Source of the DNA: Rehmannia glutinosa
Lineage: Eukaryota > Streptophyta > Magnoliopsida > Lamiales > Orobanchaceae
Direction of reading: 5' to 3'
DNA length: 64,000 bases
Assembly: GCA_016081115.2 (NCBI GenBank)
Contig: JABTTQ020000362.1
Span: forward strand, 496,026-560,025
A program made the translations under genes and the position numbers. Position 1 is the first letter of the stretch, and each line of letters opens with the position of its first letter. This document shows, one piece after another, positions 22,392 to 33,410 of this stretch. Under the pieces are notes generated by a model, which was not told the origin of the DNA, searched no databases, and saw only the letters and a list, made by a program, of their open reading frames with translations.

Positions 22392-22489
22392 ATTATTACT
22401 TTTAGACGCCACAAGCTTTCATACACAAGACTAACATAAATGGGAAACTTAATTAATAAACTCGCCGAGAAAATTCAATTTTGTGAATG

Positions 22490-22541
22490 TGCACAGAAAA
22501 AGGAATATATAATGATTGGTAGGCCAAGAATAAATCACAAA
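22490..22541. repeat. Left copy of a 50-bp direct repeat flanking the viral insert
   Basis: TGCACAGAAAAAGGAATATA and ATGATTGGTAGGCCAAGA recur in diverged form at 30194-30247, on the far side of the pararetrovirus block. The 17-base core ATGATTGGTAGGCCAAG is identical. Confidence 0.65.
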
Positions 22542-22892
22542 CTATTCATAGATCCGTGATGCAAAAACTTAGATTATTCTTATGCAATAAGATGCTAAAA
22601 GGATGTCGAGGATCCTATATTCAATCATATTCTTACACCCAAGCATCGGTAAAGGGTTTTTCTATGCCACCCAAGTTGGCACCACCCAACTCCATACAAA
22701 AGATGACACATGTCACTTATTGTATTTTTGCCAAATACATTTTGATATGGGCAAACCTTTTAACAACCAATTTTGGAAAAACTTATTATTTTCTAAAAAC
22801 AAGTTTAATTGTCATGGTTTTTATAAACTCGCAACTTATAAAATAAATTATGATTTTTATCCAAATTATAATTTTATGATTCCGCCAAAACT

Positions 22893-22906
22893 TGGTATCG
22901 TGAGCC
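22893..22906 (+). promoter_or_regulatory. Viral primer binding site, tRNA-Met type
   Basis: TGGTATCGTGAGCC resembles the Met-tRNA complementary site of caulimovirids and lies about 50 bp before the first viral ATG (22957), where the leader normally holds it. Confidence 0.6.
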
Positions 22907-22956
22907 GTTTTTACGGTTCTAAAATAAATTAATTTTTTTAAATAAATTTTTAAAAC

Positions 22957-23950
22957 ATGCCTGGTTTAACTCTTGAGAAAGAAATTGAACTTCTCAAAGA
23001 AGAAAAATTAGCGCAAGAACTTTACAAAATATTTTGAGATCTCGATTGAGAGATCATGATGCTATATTTGAAGATCTCGGATCTATATAACTAGAATAAA
23101 TAACATTCGATTATATTGAGCAATTAAGAAATCTTAATGGAAATAAAGATAAATCGAGTTTTTCGATGATCAACAAATTATTTTCAAGAAAATACCGAAG
23201 GTTTTTACTCTAGTATTATCTTTAAACAAGAAAAACTTTCAAAGATCGCACTACTTAGTTAGATCTCGAAAAAAAAAGTTTTTAACTTGCCAAAATTTAT
23301 TCCTAAAATGATGAATAATATTTTGAAAAGGAAAATGAAATTTGTTATTGTACTTCTTGTAAAGAAATGCATATAGATATTTCGATATAATCTGGCAGTG
23401 TTTATTTACCCTTAATTACTCGCGAAGAAATTAACAGTAAATTAGCCAGCATTCCCAAAGACATTCGTACAAAAATCAGTGTTTTACATCTTGGAGCGAT
23501 TAAAATACTAATCAAGGCGAGAGTTTAGAGAAGGGATAGATTCTCCTATAAAAATGGCCTTAATTGATAATCGAATTAAGGATAGAAAAGATTGTATTTT
23601 AGGTGCCGCACAAGGTAATTTAATTTACAACAAATTTATGTTCACAGTTTATCCTAAGTTCGGATTGAGTTTAACAACCAAGAACTTAGATCAAGTCTTA
23701 AGTTTCATACATAAATTTGAGAGATCAGATTTAATGGACAAAGGCGATAAGGTTTTTAGCATAACTTATCTTGTAGGATATGCTTTAACCAATAGTCATC
23801 ACAAGATTGACTATAAGAAAAAGAATACATTGAAATTGATGATGTATTTTTACGATATTGGAAAGATTGAAGAAACAAAGTTTTTCAAATCACTCCCTTA
23901 GAAAACTCTTGGGCTATAGATATAGCTAAAGGAAACGACTTATTGGCTCT
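22957..23950 (+). pseudogene. Caulimovirid movement protein relic
   Basis: The frame begins at ATG 22957 (MPGLTLEKEIELLKEEK). Stops and frame shifts break the first 600 bases. The stretch 23554-23901 is open for 115 codons and contains ALIDNRIKDRKDCILG, KFMFTVYPKFGLSL and FSITYLVGYALTNSHH, which are conserved blocks of the viral 30K-type movement protein. In live viruses this protein forms tubules through plasmodesmata. It comes first after the leader, the usual caulimovirid position. It cannot be expressed whole as read. Confidence 0.75.
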
Positions 23951-24605
23951 AAACCAACATTAAGTCATCATAAATACTTAGGAGAACTCTCTAATATAGA
24001 ACTCCTAAAATCTATGTCTAAACGCATAGATTTATATTCTCGTAATTTTGAAAAAATGAAAAGAGTTCTTGGGACGAGTAACTCTATGACACTTCCCGAG
24101 ATTAAATCCTTGATTGAAACAAAGACTCATCAAGATTAGAGATCTTGAAAAAGATTTGAATCTTTTGAAAAGAAAGAAGAACTTTTGAAACCCGAACATC
24201 TTGAGATTGTTCTTTGGTAAGATTATTCAAAAATCTATGATAAAATTGAGGATATCGTAAAAAAAGATCCTTTAGTCATTACAAAGGAAGGAGATATTGA
24301 AAAAACTATTGAAAAAATTGTTAGTTTTAAATATTCACCACCAAATCATTTTGTTGGTAATGCGAGAATTAGGTTCATCAGAAACCCAAATGCTTTGACT
24401 TGGCCTTTTCAACCTAAAAAAATGAGTTTTTCGAAAAACTTGAAACCTATTTTGGAAACATATTCTTGATAATCAAGAAGAAATCAACGGTTTTGAACCA
24501 ATTCAAGAACTTGTTAAATTAATGACTTTTGATGAGTCGTATTATACAACAACTTGAAGAAAAACATTTTCTTAAAACACTTTTTAATCTTGAAAGTGAT
24601 ACGTA
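23951..24605 (+). other. Viral region between movement and coat protein
   Basis: Lys/Glu-rich coding-like fragments with frame shifts and stops (for example KIEDIVKKDPLVITKEGD near 24240-24300). No domain recognised. Caulimovirids often have small variable proteins or the front of the coat protein polyprotein here. Confidence 0.45.
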
Positions 24606-25578
24606 AAAATGTTTTGTTCAAATCAAGAAAGAAACGGAAACCGACAATGATCAAGAAACCAGTGATGATGAAAACCTAGATCAACCTCTAGGAAATTTCA
24701 GAATGAATAGACAACCTAAAGCAGAAGATGCGGATGCATCTACTTCAAGAGATAAAAAGAGAAAAACACCAGAAGGTGTAAATTGGCCAAAAGAGCAAAG
24801 CAAAACTCCTGATCAAAAAGGAGGACAGATTCCTACACTCAATATAGATTGTGTAACCAAAGAATCTGAAAGAAGAAATTTGATTGACGCCTGGGCAAGA
24901 GATATTAGTCTTCTTATTCAAACCAACCGGATGCCTATGAAGAACCAAATACTTCTTTTACTTATGGAGCATAAAACAACAGGTATTGCTCAATATATGG
25001 TAAAAAATACGACTTGGATAACAATAGGAAAAACTTCTAATATGATTTTTGAAGAAGTCATTAATAGTTTTTATACTATGTTCCTTGGTATTAATTTAAC
25101 AACTGAACTTGTTCAGGAAAAGTTGATCGAACAGGATATTGCTCGAATCAGATTAGCAAATATGATATTTTGTGATATCTGTTTACTTGATGATTTTACT
25201 TGTGATTATGAGAAAAATCTTTATAAACTTCCTCAGGATGAATACCCGTCTTTAGTTAGACAATATATTAAAAAACTCCCTATTATAGGAGAGAGAGTTT
25301 TACAAGAATTTGAAAAACAAGCAACTGATGTAAAAATGTTTTCATTAGGTTTTGCAGTACGTATTGCTAAAAAAGAAATTGCATCAATTTGTGAGCTTTC
25401 TAGTAAGCAAAAAAGTTTAAAACGTTTTAACAAAAAATGTTGTGATAAATTAATAGAAGAAAAATCTACAGCTTATGGTTGTATTACTCCAAAGAAAAGT
25501 TATTTTAAGAAAAAATACAAAAGAAAATATAAATGGAAAAGAAAGAAAAGAAAACATTTAAACTGGGAAATACTTTAG
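24606..25578 (+). pseudogene. Caulimovirid coat protein frame, unusually intact
   Basis: The ATG at 24703 opens 291 codons, and the same frame extends upstream without a stop to 24606 through an acidic stretch (about 24640-24700). The acidic start, a helical middle of about 180 residues and a very basic end (YFKKKYKRKYKWKRKKRKH) are the usual charge layout of pararetroviral capsid proteins. The basic end would bind nucleic acid. A frame change at about 25560 leads into a zinc-knuckle block (WICNEQGHYANECPNR, 25657-25704) in which the first expected Cys is replaced. This is the longest open frame in the viral block. Since neighbouring genes are broken, it is listed as a relic. Confidence 0.7.
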
Positions 25579-25839
25579 AAAGAAAGTCATTCCTAAAAAT
25601 GATTCTAAAGACAAGAGTAAATTTTGTCCTAGAGGAAAAAAAGAATTGCGATCTTTGGATTTGCAATGAGCAAGGACATTATGCTAATGAATGTCCTAAT
25701 AGAAGAGATTACCCTAATAAGGTAAAACTTCTAAGTGAGGTTCTTGAATCATTTCCAGAGTTCGAACCAGTCGAAGAAATTTTTGACAATGAAACGAAGT
25801 ATTCACTTTTGAAACTATCATTGAATCGATGGAAATAAT

Positions 25840-26440
25840 TGGAGGATTCATCACAATCTTCATTGAAGAAGTTCCTTGGGAAAATTTAGATTCGATTTGG
25901 AACAAAATTGTATGGGAAACCGTACAAATCCAAATAGCATCTATATTAAAGGTCACTTAAATTCTCTTGATATAAGCTAATCAATTTACATTGTTATGTA
26001 GATACAGTGCTAGCCTTTGCATAGCTAGTAAATATGTTATTCCCAAGAACATTGGGAACAAGCACCTTATCCTATAAAGGTAAAAGTTGCGAATGGCGAT
26101 ACAATTCTAATTAATAAAGTCAGAAGACATAAAAATTAGAATTGCGGGGGAAATATTTCATATTCCACCCATTTATCAACAAGAATCGGGTATTGACCTT
26201 ATTCTTGAAATAATTTCTATCAATTATATGAACCCTTCATACAATTTATGCAGAATAAGTTTTACTCTTGAGAACAAGCCTATTATCATTTCAAAAGTAA
26301 AGAAAGCTTTCTCAATTGGTAAACCTGGTGTTCTTGAGTTTATGAAGAAGAATTCAAAACTCAAAAAACCTGAAGCTATTAATATTACTCCGAAAAAATA
26401 GAAGAAGTCCACACTTTTCAACAGGGGGGAGATGATATTA
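25840..26440 (+). pseudogene. Caulimovirid aspartic protease relic
   Basis: Fragments in shifting frames include YVDT at about 25996, followed by a damaged active-site neighbourhood, then SKYVIPK, VANGDTILINK and NNFYQLYEPFIQF (26030-26240). The order and position between the coat protein knuckle and RT fit the viral protease. The catalytic DTG triplet is not readable in one frame. Confidence 0.65.
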
Positions 26441-26459
26441 ACGATATTAAAGAAGAAAA

Positions 26460-27870
26460 ATTTTCAATTTAAATTCGCAAAAATTAGTATTATAGAACAA
26501 CTACTTGACAAAGTTTGTTCTCAAAATCCTATAGATCCCATTAAGTCTAAAACAGTGGATGAGAGCATCCATAAAGCTCTTAGATCCCACGAAAATAGTC
26601 GGGGTTAAACCCATGATTTATAGTCAAAAGATAGAGAAGAATTTACTAAACAAATAAGTGAGCTCTTAGAGTTAAAACTTATCACACATAGTAAATCTCC
26701 TCATATGTCTCCAGCTTTCCTAGTTGAGAACGAGGCGGAAAAAAAAAGAAGAGGAAAAAAGAGAATGGTAGTCAACTATAAAGCAATAAATGCTTTGCTA
26801 TTATAGGAGATAGCCATAACCTTTCCTAACAAAGATGAACTATTAACTCTCATTCGGGGAAAAAAGATTTTTAGTTCATTTGATTGTAAGTCTGGTTTTT
26901 GGCAAGTATTGTTAGATGAAGAATCAAAACCGCTAACAGCTTTTACTTGTCCAGATGGACTCTTTCAGTGGAACGTTGTTCCATTTGATTAAAACAAGCA
27001 CCGGCTATTTTTGAGACATATGCAAAATGCATTACGAGGTTTTGAAAAATTTTTTGTGTTTATGTTGATGACATTCTTGTTTTCAAGTATAAATGAGAAT
27101 GAGCACTTTAAGCATGTTGCTACTGTGTTAAAAAGAATAGAACAATTAGGCATTATTCTTTCTAAGAAAAAAGCCCAACTGTTTAAAACAAAGATTAATT
27201 TCTTAGGCTTAGAAATCGAGGAAGGAACACATTGTCCTCAAAACCATATTTTGGAGCATTTGCATAAATTTCCTGATCAACTGCAGGATAAAAAACAACT
27301 TCAGAGATTTTTAGGAGTCTTAACTTATGCTGAAAGTTATATTCCTAGATTAGCTGAAATAAGAAAGCCTTTGCAGGCAAAGCTCAAAAATGATCATATT
27401 TGGAATTGGACCAATTCCGATACTGATTATATTGGGAAGATAAAAAAGAAATTAGTACAATTTTCTAAACTTTATCATCCTAATCCGGATGATCAATTGA
27501 TCATCGAAAAACAGACGCCCATTCTTTTTCGGGGAGGTGTATTAAAGGCTAAAGTACAAAATACTTTAGAAGAAAAATTTGCAGGTATATACGGTAGCTT
27601 CAAAGCGGCGAGAATTAAATTATCATAGCAATGAAAAGGAGTATTTATCAGTTTTGAGAGTCATTAAAAATTCTCGGCATATTTAACTCGATTAAGTTTA
27701 TTGTTCGTGATCGACAATAAAAACTTCACATATTTCTGAAACTAAAAATTACAGGAGATTACAACACAAGGAAGACTTGTTAGATGGCAAATGTGGTTTT
27801 CACATTATGAATTTGATGTAGAACACATTGCAGGCAATAAAAATGTTCTTTGATTGTTTAACCCGAGAAT
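26460..27870 (+). pseudogene. Caulimovirid reverse transcriptase and RNase H relic
   Basis: RT blocks appear in order: RMVVNYKAINAL (26765-26800), FDCKSGFWQVLLDE (26880-26920), FTCPDGLFQWNVVPF (26943-26987), the YVDD box in a neighbouring frame at about 27058-27069, then a 205-codon open stretch 27011-27628 with LGIILSKKKAQLFK and INFLGLEIEEGTH. RNase H-type sequence follows, ending with HYEFDVEHIAGNKNVL near 27805-27850. Several stops and shifts break the enzyme. The spacing without integrase afterwards is typical of pararetroviruses and argues against a gypsy element. Confidence 0.8.
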
Positions 27871-28109
27871 TTGTTACATGATTGCAGGAACAATTCCGTT
27901 TAGAGGAAATAAATTAGGGCCTAAAACCCAGGAACTAATTGTTCTTATCAAGAATCTCTTGACTATTCGAAATAGCGGATGGATGAAATCAGCGACTTCG
28001 TCTTAAAAAGAAGGTTCTTGAAACCGAATTGCGTTTATCGCGCAAAACCGGAATTACTCGAGTCATCACTTGAACCGAACAAAAGGTTAATTTCGAACCT
28101 TGCTTTGTA

Positions 28110-29450
28110 GCAATACCGCAAATCATGAATCTAGTCCGGAACTACAGGTCTCAGAAAGACTTATCAAATCCTGTTATCCCCATTGTTACTTTGGGAAAAA
28201 GTAAAGTTGAGGTACAAACCTCACCAAAGTTGGCTATTCCAACAAAACTTATTACTCGAGAAGATTTTGTTCTTGGGTTACGATCTGGAACATCTTCCAT
28301 TGGAATTGGGATTCAATACCTAAGTCAAAAATCTAAATCTCACGATTTAGTTTTTCGAAAGAGAAAAATGAGATTCTAACTCCGCAAAATTATTATGTAG
28401 TATTCAATGGACCCAATCCTCGGAATATATACATCTTGGGCTAAAAGCCTCATTTGCGATAAGAGGTTTTAATATTGTTCATAAAAAATTCAAAACATTT
28501 GCGAAGCAAGAAATGAAGCTTATTGCTTTACCTTTGTTGATGGTATCGCACCATTAGAAATCATTTCAACAAGAGACTCTTAAGCCAAAAACATTTTTCG
28601 ATGCACTTAAGAAATCTCCAAAAAAATGAAAACATTGGGAAGAATTTATTCAATTCCCAAAGAACCAAGCTTTGAAAACAAAGAAAAATTTAATCTCTCA
28701 AATCGAGATTTCATCGAAATCTTTGCCAAAGCACGAAAAGTGGTACAAAGTCTCTACTTGAGGAAAGATTTTTACCACCGACAAAAAAAGATATCACTAT
28801 TTTAATTTTATTGAAGGAGTGATCCGGAGAATAATCGGTTTACAAGGCTTTTAATTGTGGACTAGTTAAGAATATATATCCTTCAAAAATTTATTGGAGG
28901 TTAAGGAATTTCTGAAGAATTCAAGAAAGCCATCAAGACTTTCAGAACAAAGGTCCTTAAACAAGCGGATCGAAATATCTTCATAAGTGTCTCAAGTACA
29001 ATATGCGACTGGGATGAAGAAGAACAATTTATGAGTCCTTATCATTATATCGAAATTGGTATAGCTAGGGAGCAAGCAAGTTACCATCCCTCCGAACAGA
29101 TGGAAATAACAGTCTTTGTACAAAGACAGGACCTCATTCCTCTTCGTGTTAGAGGATTAGAAAAAGTAATTAACAAATTGCTAAAATTAAATGATGAAAA
29201 CAATATTAAAGTTAATTATCAGTAAAGAAAAGGTCATCATGTGCTCATGGTCACCAAAAATTATTTCGAAAAAGATATTGAGATTATCCTTTGGTTTGAA
29301 GAAAAATTCAACAAAGGACAAATACACATGGGCAACGGGTCCCTTACTGCGTGTACAACTACTCCGCAAAAAACTACAAAGACATGAATGCAACTTCACG
29401 CCGACTCGAGAGAAAAAAAGATGATCTTGACAAAGAAATAAACGATCTTT
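28110..29450 (+). pseudogene. TAV-like region of the pararetrovirus
   Basis: After the polymerase, an open stretch 28125-28379 is followed by YYVVFNGPNP (28391-28420) and further fragments on to about 29450. The YVVFNGP block is characteristic of the translational transactivator/viroplasmin (P6-type) family and of related RNase-H-binding domains. In caulimoviruses this protein builds inclusion bodies and allows reinitiation on polycistronic RNA. The relic has many stops. Its presence favours genera that encode a separate TAV. Confidence 0.55.
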
Positions 29451-29525
29451 GATTCACCGTCCACTAGCTCAAAAGAGGACAAAGACATGTGAACTAACTA
29501 CTCATGGGTGGGCTCGGATAAAAAT

Positions 29526-29577
29526 CGTCATGCATGACGTTTTGTAAAAATAATTGAACTATCCTTGATCTATAAAA
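29526..29577 (+). promoter_or_regulatory. Pararetroviral promoter with TGACG palindrome and TATA box
   Basis: CGTCATGCATGACG (29526-29539) is a palindrome of two TGACG motifs, as in as-1-type elements of caulimovirid promoters. TATAAAA follows at 29571-29577, about 30 bp further on. Position after the TAV-like region and before a poly(A) signal fits the pregenomic RNA promoter. Confidence 0.65.
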
Positions 29578-29742
29578 GGACTTCATAATTTAGGGGAGAC
29601 GATCTCGAATTCACACACACCAACCTCACCTTGTATCTTTCTTTTCAATATGTTTAGCTAAAAAGCCTTGGGCGAGATAGAAATTGAGAGAACTTTTCCT
29701 TATGGAGAAGAACTCTTGTATCCCTTGTAATATATTTCTTTG

Positions 29743-29748
29743 AATAAA
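29743..29748 (+). terminator. Pararetroviral poly(A) signal
   Basis: AATAAA lies about 165 bp after the TATA box. Caulimovirid pregenomic RNA has its poly(A) signal shortly after the start site, giving terminal redundancy after one trip round the circle. Confidence 0.6.
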
Positions 29749-29850
29749 AGTTGTTTTTCATCTACCAAATGTCCATTTTACTTCTGCAAATACATCTGAA
29801 TAGTCCAAATTTAGGGAAAGTAGCACAGGCGAGGAGGCGCCGCGAATAGT

Positions 29851-30555
29851 ACCTTCTCGGATTGATGAAAACGAGAAGAAATACAGAGAGAAAAGGAGCG
29901 ATGAAAATAGAAGAAATATAATCAAGGTACAAGATGTTCTAATCTTGGAAAAATTTATCAGAATTATCTATCATTCGTATTCTTAACCGATAAAAACACA
30001 CACCTATACAAGATTTTGTTATGAAATGTCAATAGAAATTTTTTTTTGAAATAGCAAAAAATAGTACCCAAGTGGGCGTCATAGAATAGACCAAAAGTAA
30101 AGGTAACAAATACGGAAACTTAAGGAAATAGTAAAGAATATTTGTAGCTTTTTCTTTCTGAGGAAAATAATATTTACAGTTTGATTTAGTAATATGCACA
30201 AGAAAGGGATATCTAGTAATGATTGGTAGGCCAAGAGCGTATCACAATGAGCTTTCGGGTGATTTTCTTTTTTTTTTATTCTTTTTTTTTTTTGGGTGGG
30301 GGGTGGGGATGGGGTTGGGAGGGGAGTTCAGGGGCAGGGGCATAAAAGTTTCTAACAGACATTATTATTGTCCCAACATGACGGGCCCACATTGGGGCCA
30401 AGGGTCAGTGGCCCCTTAAAATTTTAAAATTCAAGAATATAACCTTGAACAAAATACAACAAATTGGAAAAGGGGAATAAAATATAAGGATGTGACTGAT
30501 TATGCTTTCATTTCTTTCTAATTCATTTTATGAGAGAATAGTGGTCAAAAGTTTT
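29851..30555. other. AT-rich flank with poly(T) and poly(G) tracts
   Basis: No gene seen. A long T-rich run (30266-30295) leads into a G-rich run (30296-30330). Confidence 0.5.
30194..30247. repeat. Right copy of the 50-bp direct repeat flanking the viral insert
   Basis: Matches 22490-22541 with about eight differences; the core ATGATTGGTAGGCCAAG is the same. Confidence 0.65.
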
Positions 30556-31440
30556 TAAAAGTGAAAGTTGGATGTGTAGAGAAAAAGTAATAATTGTGTT
30601 AATATGATGAAGAATCTTTTAAACATGCGATTGTTTGTGCAAAAATTTATGGAAAATACATTATAAAATATAATGCAAGAAAATCGAATAAAAATAAAAA
30701 AATTGATCCAAAAATAGGCAATATAGATCTCGTTTTTTACCTTTTTGTCATCAAGATTAAGGAGAAATAATAAAAATAGTGATAGATTAAAGAAATTATC
30801 TAATTCTTTATATGAATAGGTGGGTGATAGAGAAATAAATAGTATAATTGGGTATTGAGAAGTGTGAGAAAGAAAGAAAAATGAGTTAATTTTGGAGAGA
30901 AATAAGATTTTTCTTTGAAAATTTTTCATTTTTTCTACAAACAATCACACTTCCAACAAAATTTTCACTCATAAATGAAAATTTTGGAAATGAAAATTCA
31001 AAACCAATGTGATTGGTTGTCTTCATTCCATCACTTTCATTTTCCGAGTGAATAAGTGAATATGTTTTTCGAAAGTGAAAGTTGGATTGATAGAGAAAAA
31101 TAATAATTGTTTTGATGTGATGGAGAATCTTTTAGAGATGTTGATTGTTTGTGGAATTTTTGTGGAAATAATAGTTTAAATATAATGTAAGCAAATTGAA
31201 TATAAAAAACAAAAAAATCAACAAAAAATAAGCAATATGGATATCATTTTATACATTTTGTTATCAAGATTAAGAGAAAAATAACAAAAATTATGATAAA
31301 ATAAAGAAATTACCGAAATTATTTATATGAAAATAAGAGAAAGAAAAAAATAGTATAGTTGGGTATTGAGAAGTGTAAAAAAAAAAGAACAATGAGTTGG
31401 CAATTGGATATGAAATGAATTTCATTTTCGTTCATTGGAG
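30556..31440. repeat. Diverged tandem duplication, unit about 510 bp
   Basis: The segment starting GTGAAAGTTGGATGTGTAGA near 30560 recurs from about 31075 (GTGAAAGTTGGATTGATAGA). Both copies keep the same order of landmarks: GAATCTTTTA, GATTGTTTGTG, ATATAATG, GCAATAT, CAAGATTAAG and GGGTATTGAGAAGTGT. The copies are clearly diverged and AT-rich, with no coding sequence. Confidence 0.75.
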
Positions 31441-32400
31441 AATTATTTTTTATTAAACATGCGATCGTTTATGAAAAATTTTAAAATATTCTATTCTCTC
31501 ACTTTCACTTTTTCTTATTTTTTTAATCATCAATCACATCTACACATTTTTTCATGACAACTAATCATTATTACACATTCTCCCATAAATTTCACTATCA
31601 CACACTCACACATTTCTAACTACCAATCATATCCAATCATTATTTTACTATTTTTATATCAAATCAATTTTCATCATTACTTTTTCATCTCACATTCAAT
31701 AACACTTTCAAAATTAATCTTTTTCTTTTAAAAATTTTTTTACCACTATTCTCTACGAAAACGAAAATTTTCGAAATGAAAGTATATCCAATCGCTCAAT
31801 TTTGGAAAGAAATGACATTTTCTTTTAAATAACACTCACTTTTCTCACAACCAATCACACACTCTATATTTCTTTCTCTCAAAAAGGAAAATTCTGGAAA
31901 ATCTCCCACAACCAATCACAACCATTTGTGAATTTTAATTCTTAAATAAGTTAATTTCTTCATCTTTCCATTTGTGAATCTTAATTCTTAAATAAGACTT
32001 TAAGTCTTATTATTTTTTTCCCTTTATCAAAATTTTGTGCATTGGCTTTTGCTACACCATAAATTTGAATTGAATTATTGCATTATTTTTTATTGTTTTG
32101 CCTATATTTGTCTCTTTTGAGATTATTTATGATTCATTATCAAATTCTTATTAAAGAATTCAACGTTCTAAATGAGTTATTGAATGATTGTTTGGTAGCA
32201 TAAAAATATTTATTTTAAATTAACAATTAGGCTATTATGCAAAGATTTCAAAATATGAGGAATAAAAGAGAAAAGTTTTGAAATATCGATGTAATCGTAT
32301 TCTATTATTTAATTTTGAATATTAAAATATAATTGAATTAATATATGAATTTTATCAAAATTGGTACTAATTACCCCGTCTATCAAAATACCAAAATGTT
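31441..32400. other. AT-rich sequence with dispersed CAACCAATCAC motifs
   Basis: Noncoding. ACAACCAATCAC occurs near 31848 and 31907 and its inverse GTGATTGGTTGT at about 31010, so 31010-31910 may be a fold-back (MITE-like) element. No clear target duplication was found. Confidence 0.35.
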
Positions 32401-32405
32401 GAGAG

Positions 32406-32660
32406 ATGGATCACAATATGCAACAACATAGTGAAGAGCATATGCCTCGCCTAAGGTTATATCGGTCTCTGTCAGAGATGATTCCGCCATGGACATCGGA
32501 GAAGATGACCGAAGTGATCATCGAGGAAGACCGTCGTCGATCGCTTGAGCGTAAGACGCGTTCGGGTGGGAGCATGCTAGGTTTTTTTACTTCCTTTTGC
32601 AAAAGTAGTAGAGTATTTGAAGACGAAACACTAAATGATACAAGTATTAGTATCATCTAA
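32406..32660 (+). CDS. Small unrecognised ORF, 84 codons
   Basis: An open frame MDHNMQQHSEEHMPRLRLYR.. ends next to the minisatellite. It is much richer in GC than its surroundings, rich in Arg/Glu/Ser, and contains LSEMIPPWTSEKMTEVIIEE. I recognise no family. It may be a first exon or captured gene fragment, since GCATGCTAG|GTTTTTT at about 32580 could act as a donor. No signal peptide or membrane segment is evident. Confidence that it is a real gene is low. Confidence 0.25.
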   Translation: MDHNMQQHSEEHMPRLRLYRSLSEMIPPWTSEKMTEVIIEEDRRRSLERKTRSGGSMLGFFTSFCKSSRVFEDETLNDTSISII

Positions 32661-33225
32661 TACTTTTATGGAGAAATACTAATACATTTTATAAGAAAAC
32701 TAATACTTTGCAGGAGCACTACTAAAATACTCTCTAGAAATTACTAATACTTTTTCGAGAAACTACTAATACTTTTCGAGGGACAAATAATACATTTCGG
32801 GAGAAAAATTTAATTATATTCAGGGGAACTAGTACTCTCCGGTAACTACTAATACTTTTTGAGAGATCGCTAATATATTTGGGAGTATATTAAGGAGAAA
32901 TACTAAAATGCTCTTGGGAATTACTAATACATTTTGAAGAATCTGTAATACTTTTTAAAAGACGGCTAATACTTTTAGAAGGATGTTAATATATTTCGGG
33001 AGAAAAATTTAATTATATTCAGGGAAGCTACTATAATACTCTATAGGGAACTACTAATACTTTTTCGAGGAATTACTAATACTTTTTCGAGGGATTGCTA
33101 ATACATTTGGGAGTATATTCGGAAGAAATACTAAAATACTCTTGAGAGAACTACTAATACATTTGGAAGAATCGCTAATACTTTTTAGAAGGGACGGCTA
33201 ATACTTTTCAAAAGGATGTATTATC
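32640..33225. repeat. TAATAC-rich minisatellite with a 199-bp higher-order unit
   Basis: ACTAATACTTTT/CTAATACATTT motifs recur about every 30-40 bp. A higher-order repeat is visible: the GAGAAAAATTTAATTATATT block starts at 32801 and again at 33000, 199 bp apart, with the surrounding motifs in the same order. Confidence 0.8.
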
Positions 33226-33405
33226 TTGGTCGGTCCGTGAAAACTACTAAAACACCACTACTAATATTACGGGAATGCCACTGGGTCCGTGGGTCAAACC
33301 GTCTAATAGGTCGGCCCTTGACGGTCGACAAGAGTTTTTGTGATATCTTTAAGATTACATTATTAGACATTATTCATATTAAAAGAATTTGAGTGAGGCG
33401 GAAGA

Positions 33406-33410
33406 TAGAT
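33406..33410. repeat. Target site duplication TAGAT, left copy
   Basis: TAGAT directly before TGTAATACCC; repeated at 43441-43445 after the 3' LTR. Confidence 0.88.

Larger units (their letters stand above)
22560..29850 (+). mobile_element. Endogenous pararetrovirus (Caulimoviridae), decayed
   Basis: About 7.3 kb, close to one genome length of a caulimovirid, holds in one orientation a Met-tRNA-type primer site, a movement-protein relic, a coat-protein frame, a zinc knuckle, an aspartic protease, RT and RNase H, a TAV-like region, a promoter with a TGACG palindrome and TATA box, and a poly(A) signal. There are no LTRs and no integrase, which separates it from the neighbouring retrotransposons. 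Most frames are broken, so it is an old, non-functional integrant. Separate MP, CP, Pol and TAV regions favour a caulimovirus-, soymovirus- or solendovirus-like layout over the single-ORF petuviruses; the genus is not assigned. Borders are approximate. Confidence 0.8.

Noticed and set aside
22392..22560. LTR or TIR bounding the viral block
   Set aside because: The only similarity between the two flanks is a 50-bp direct repeat without TG..CA ends or inverted termini.
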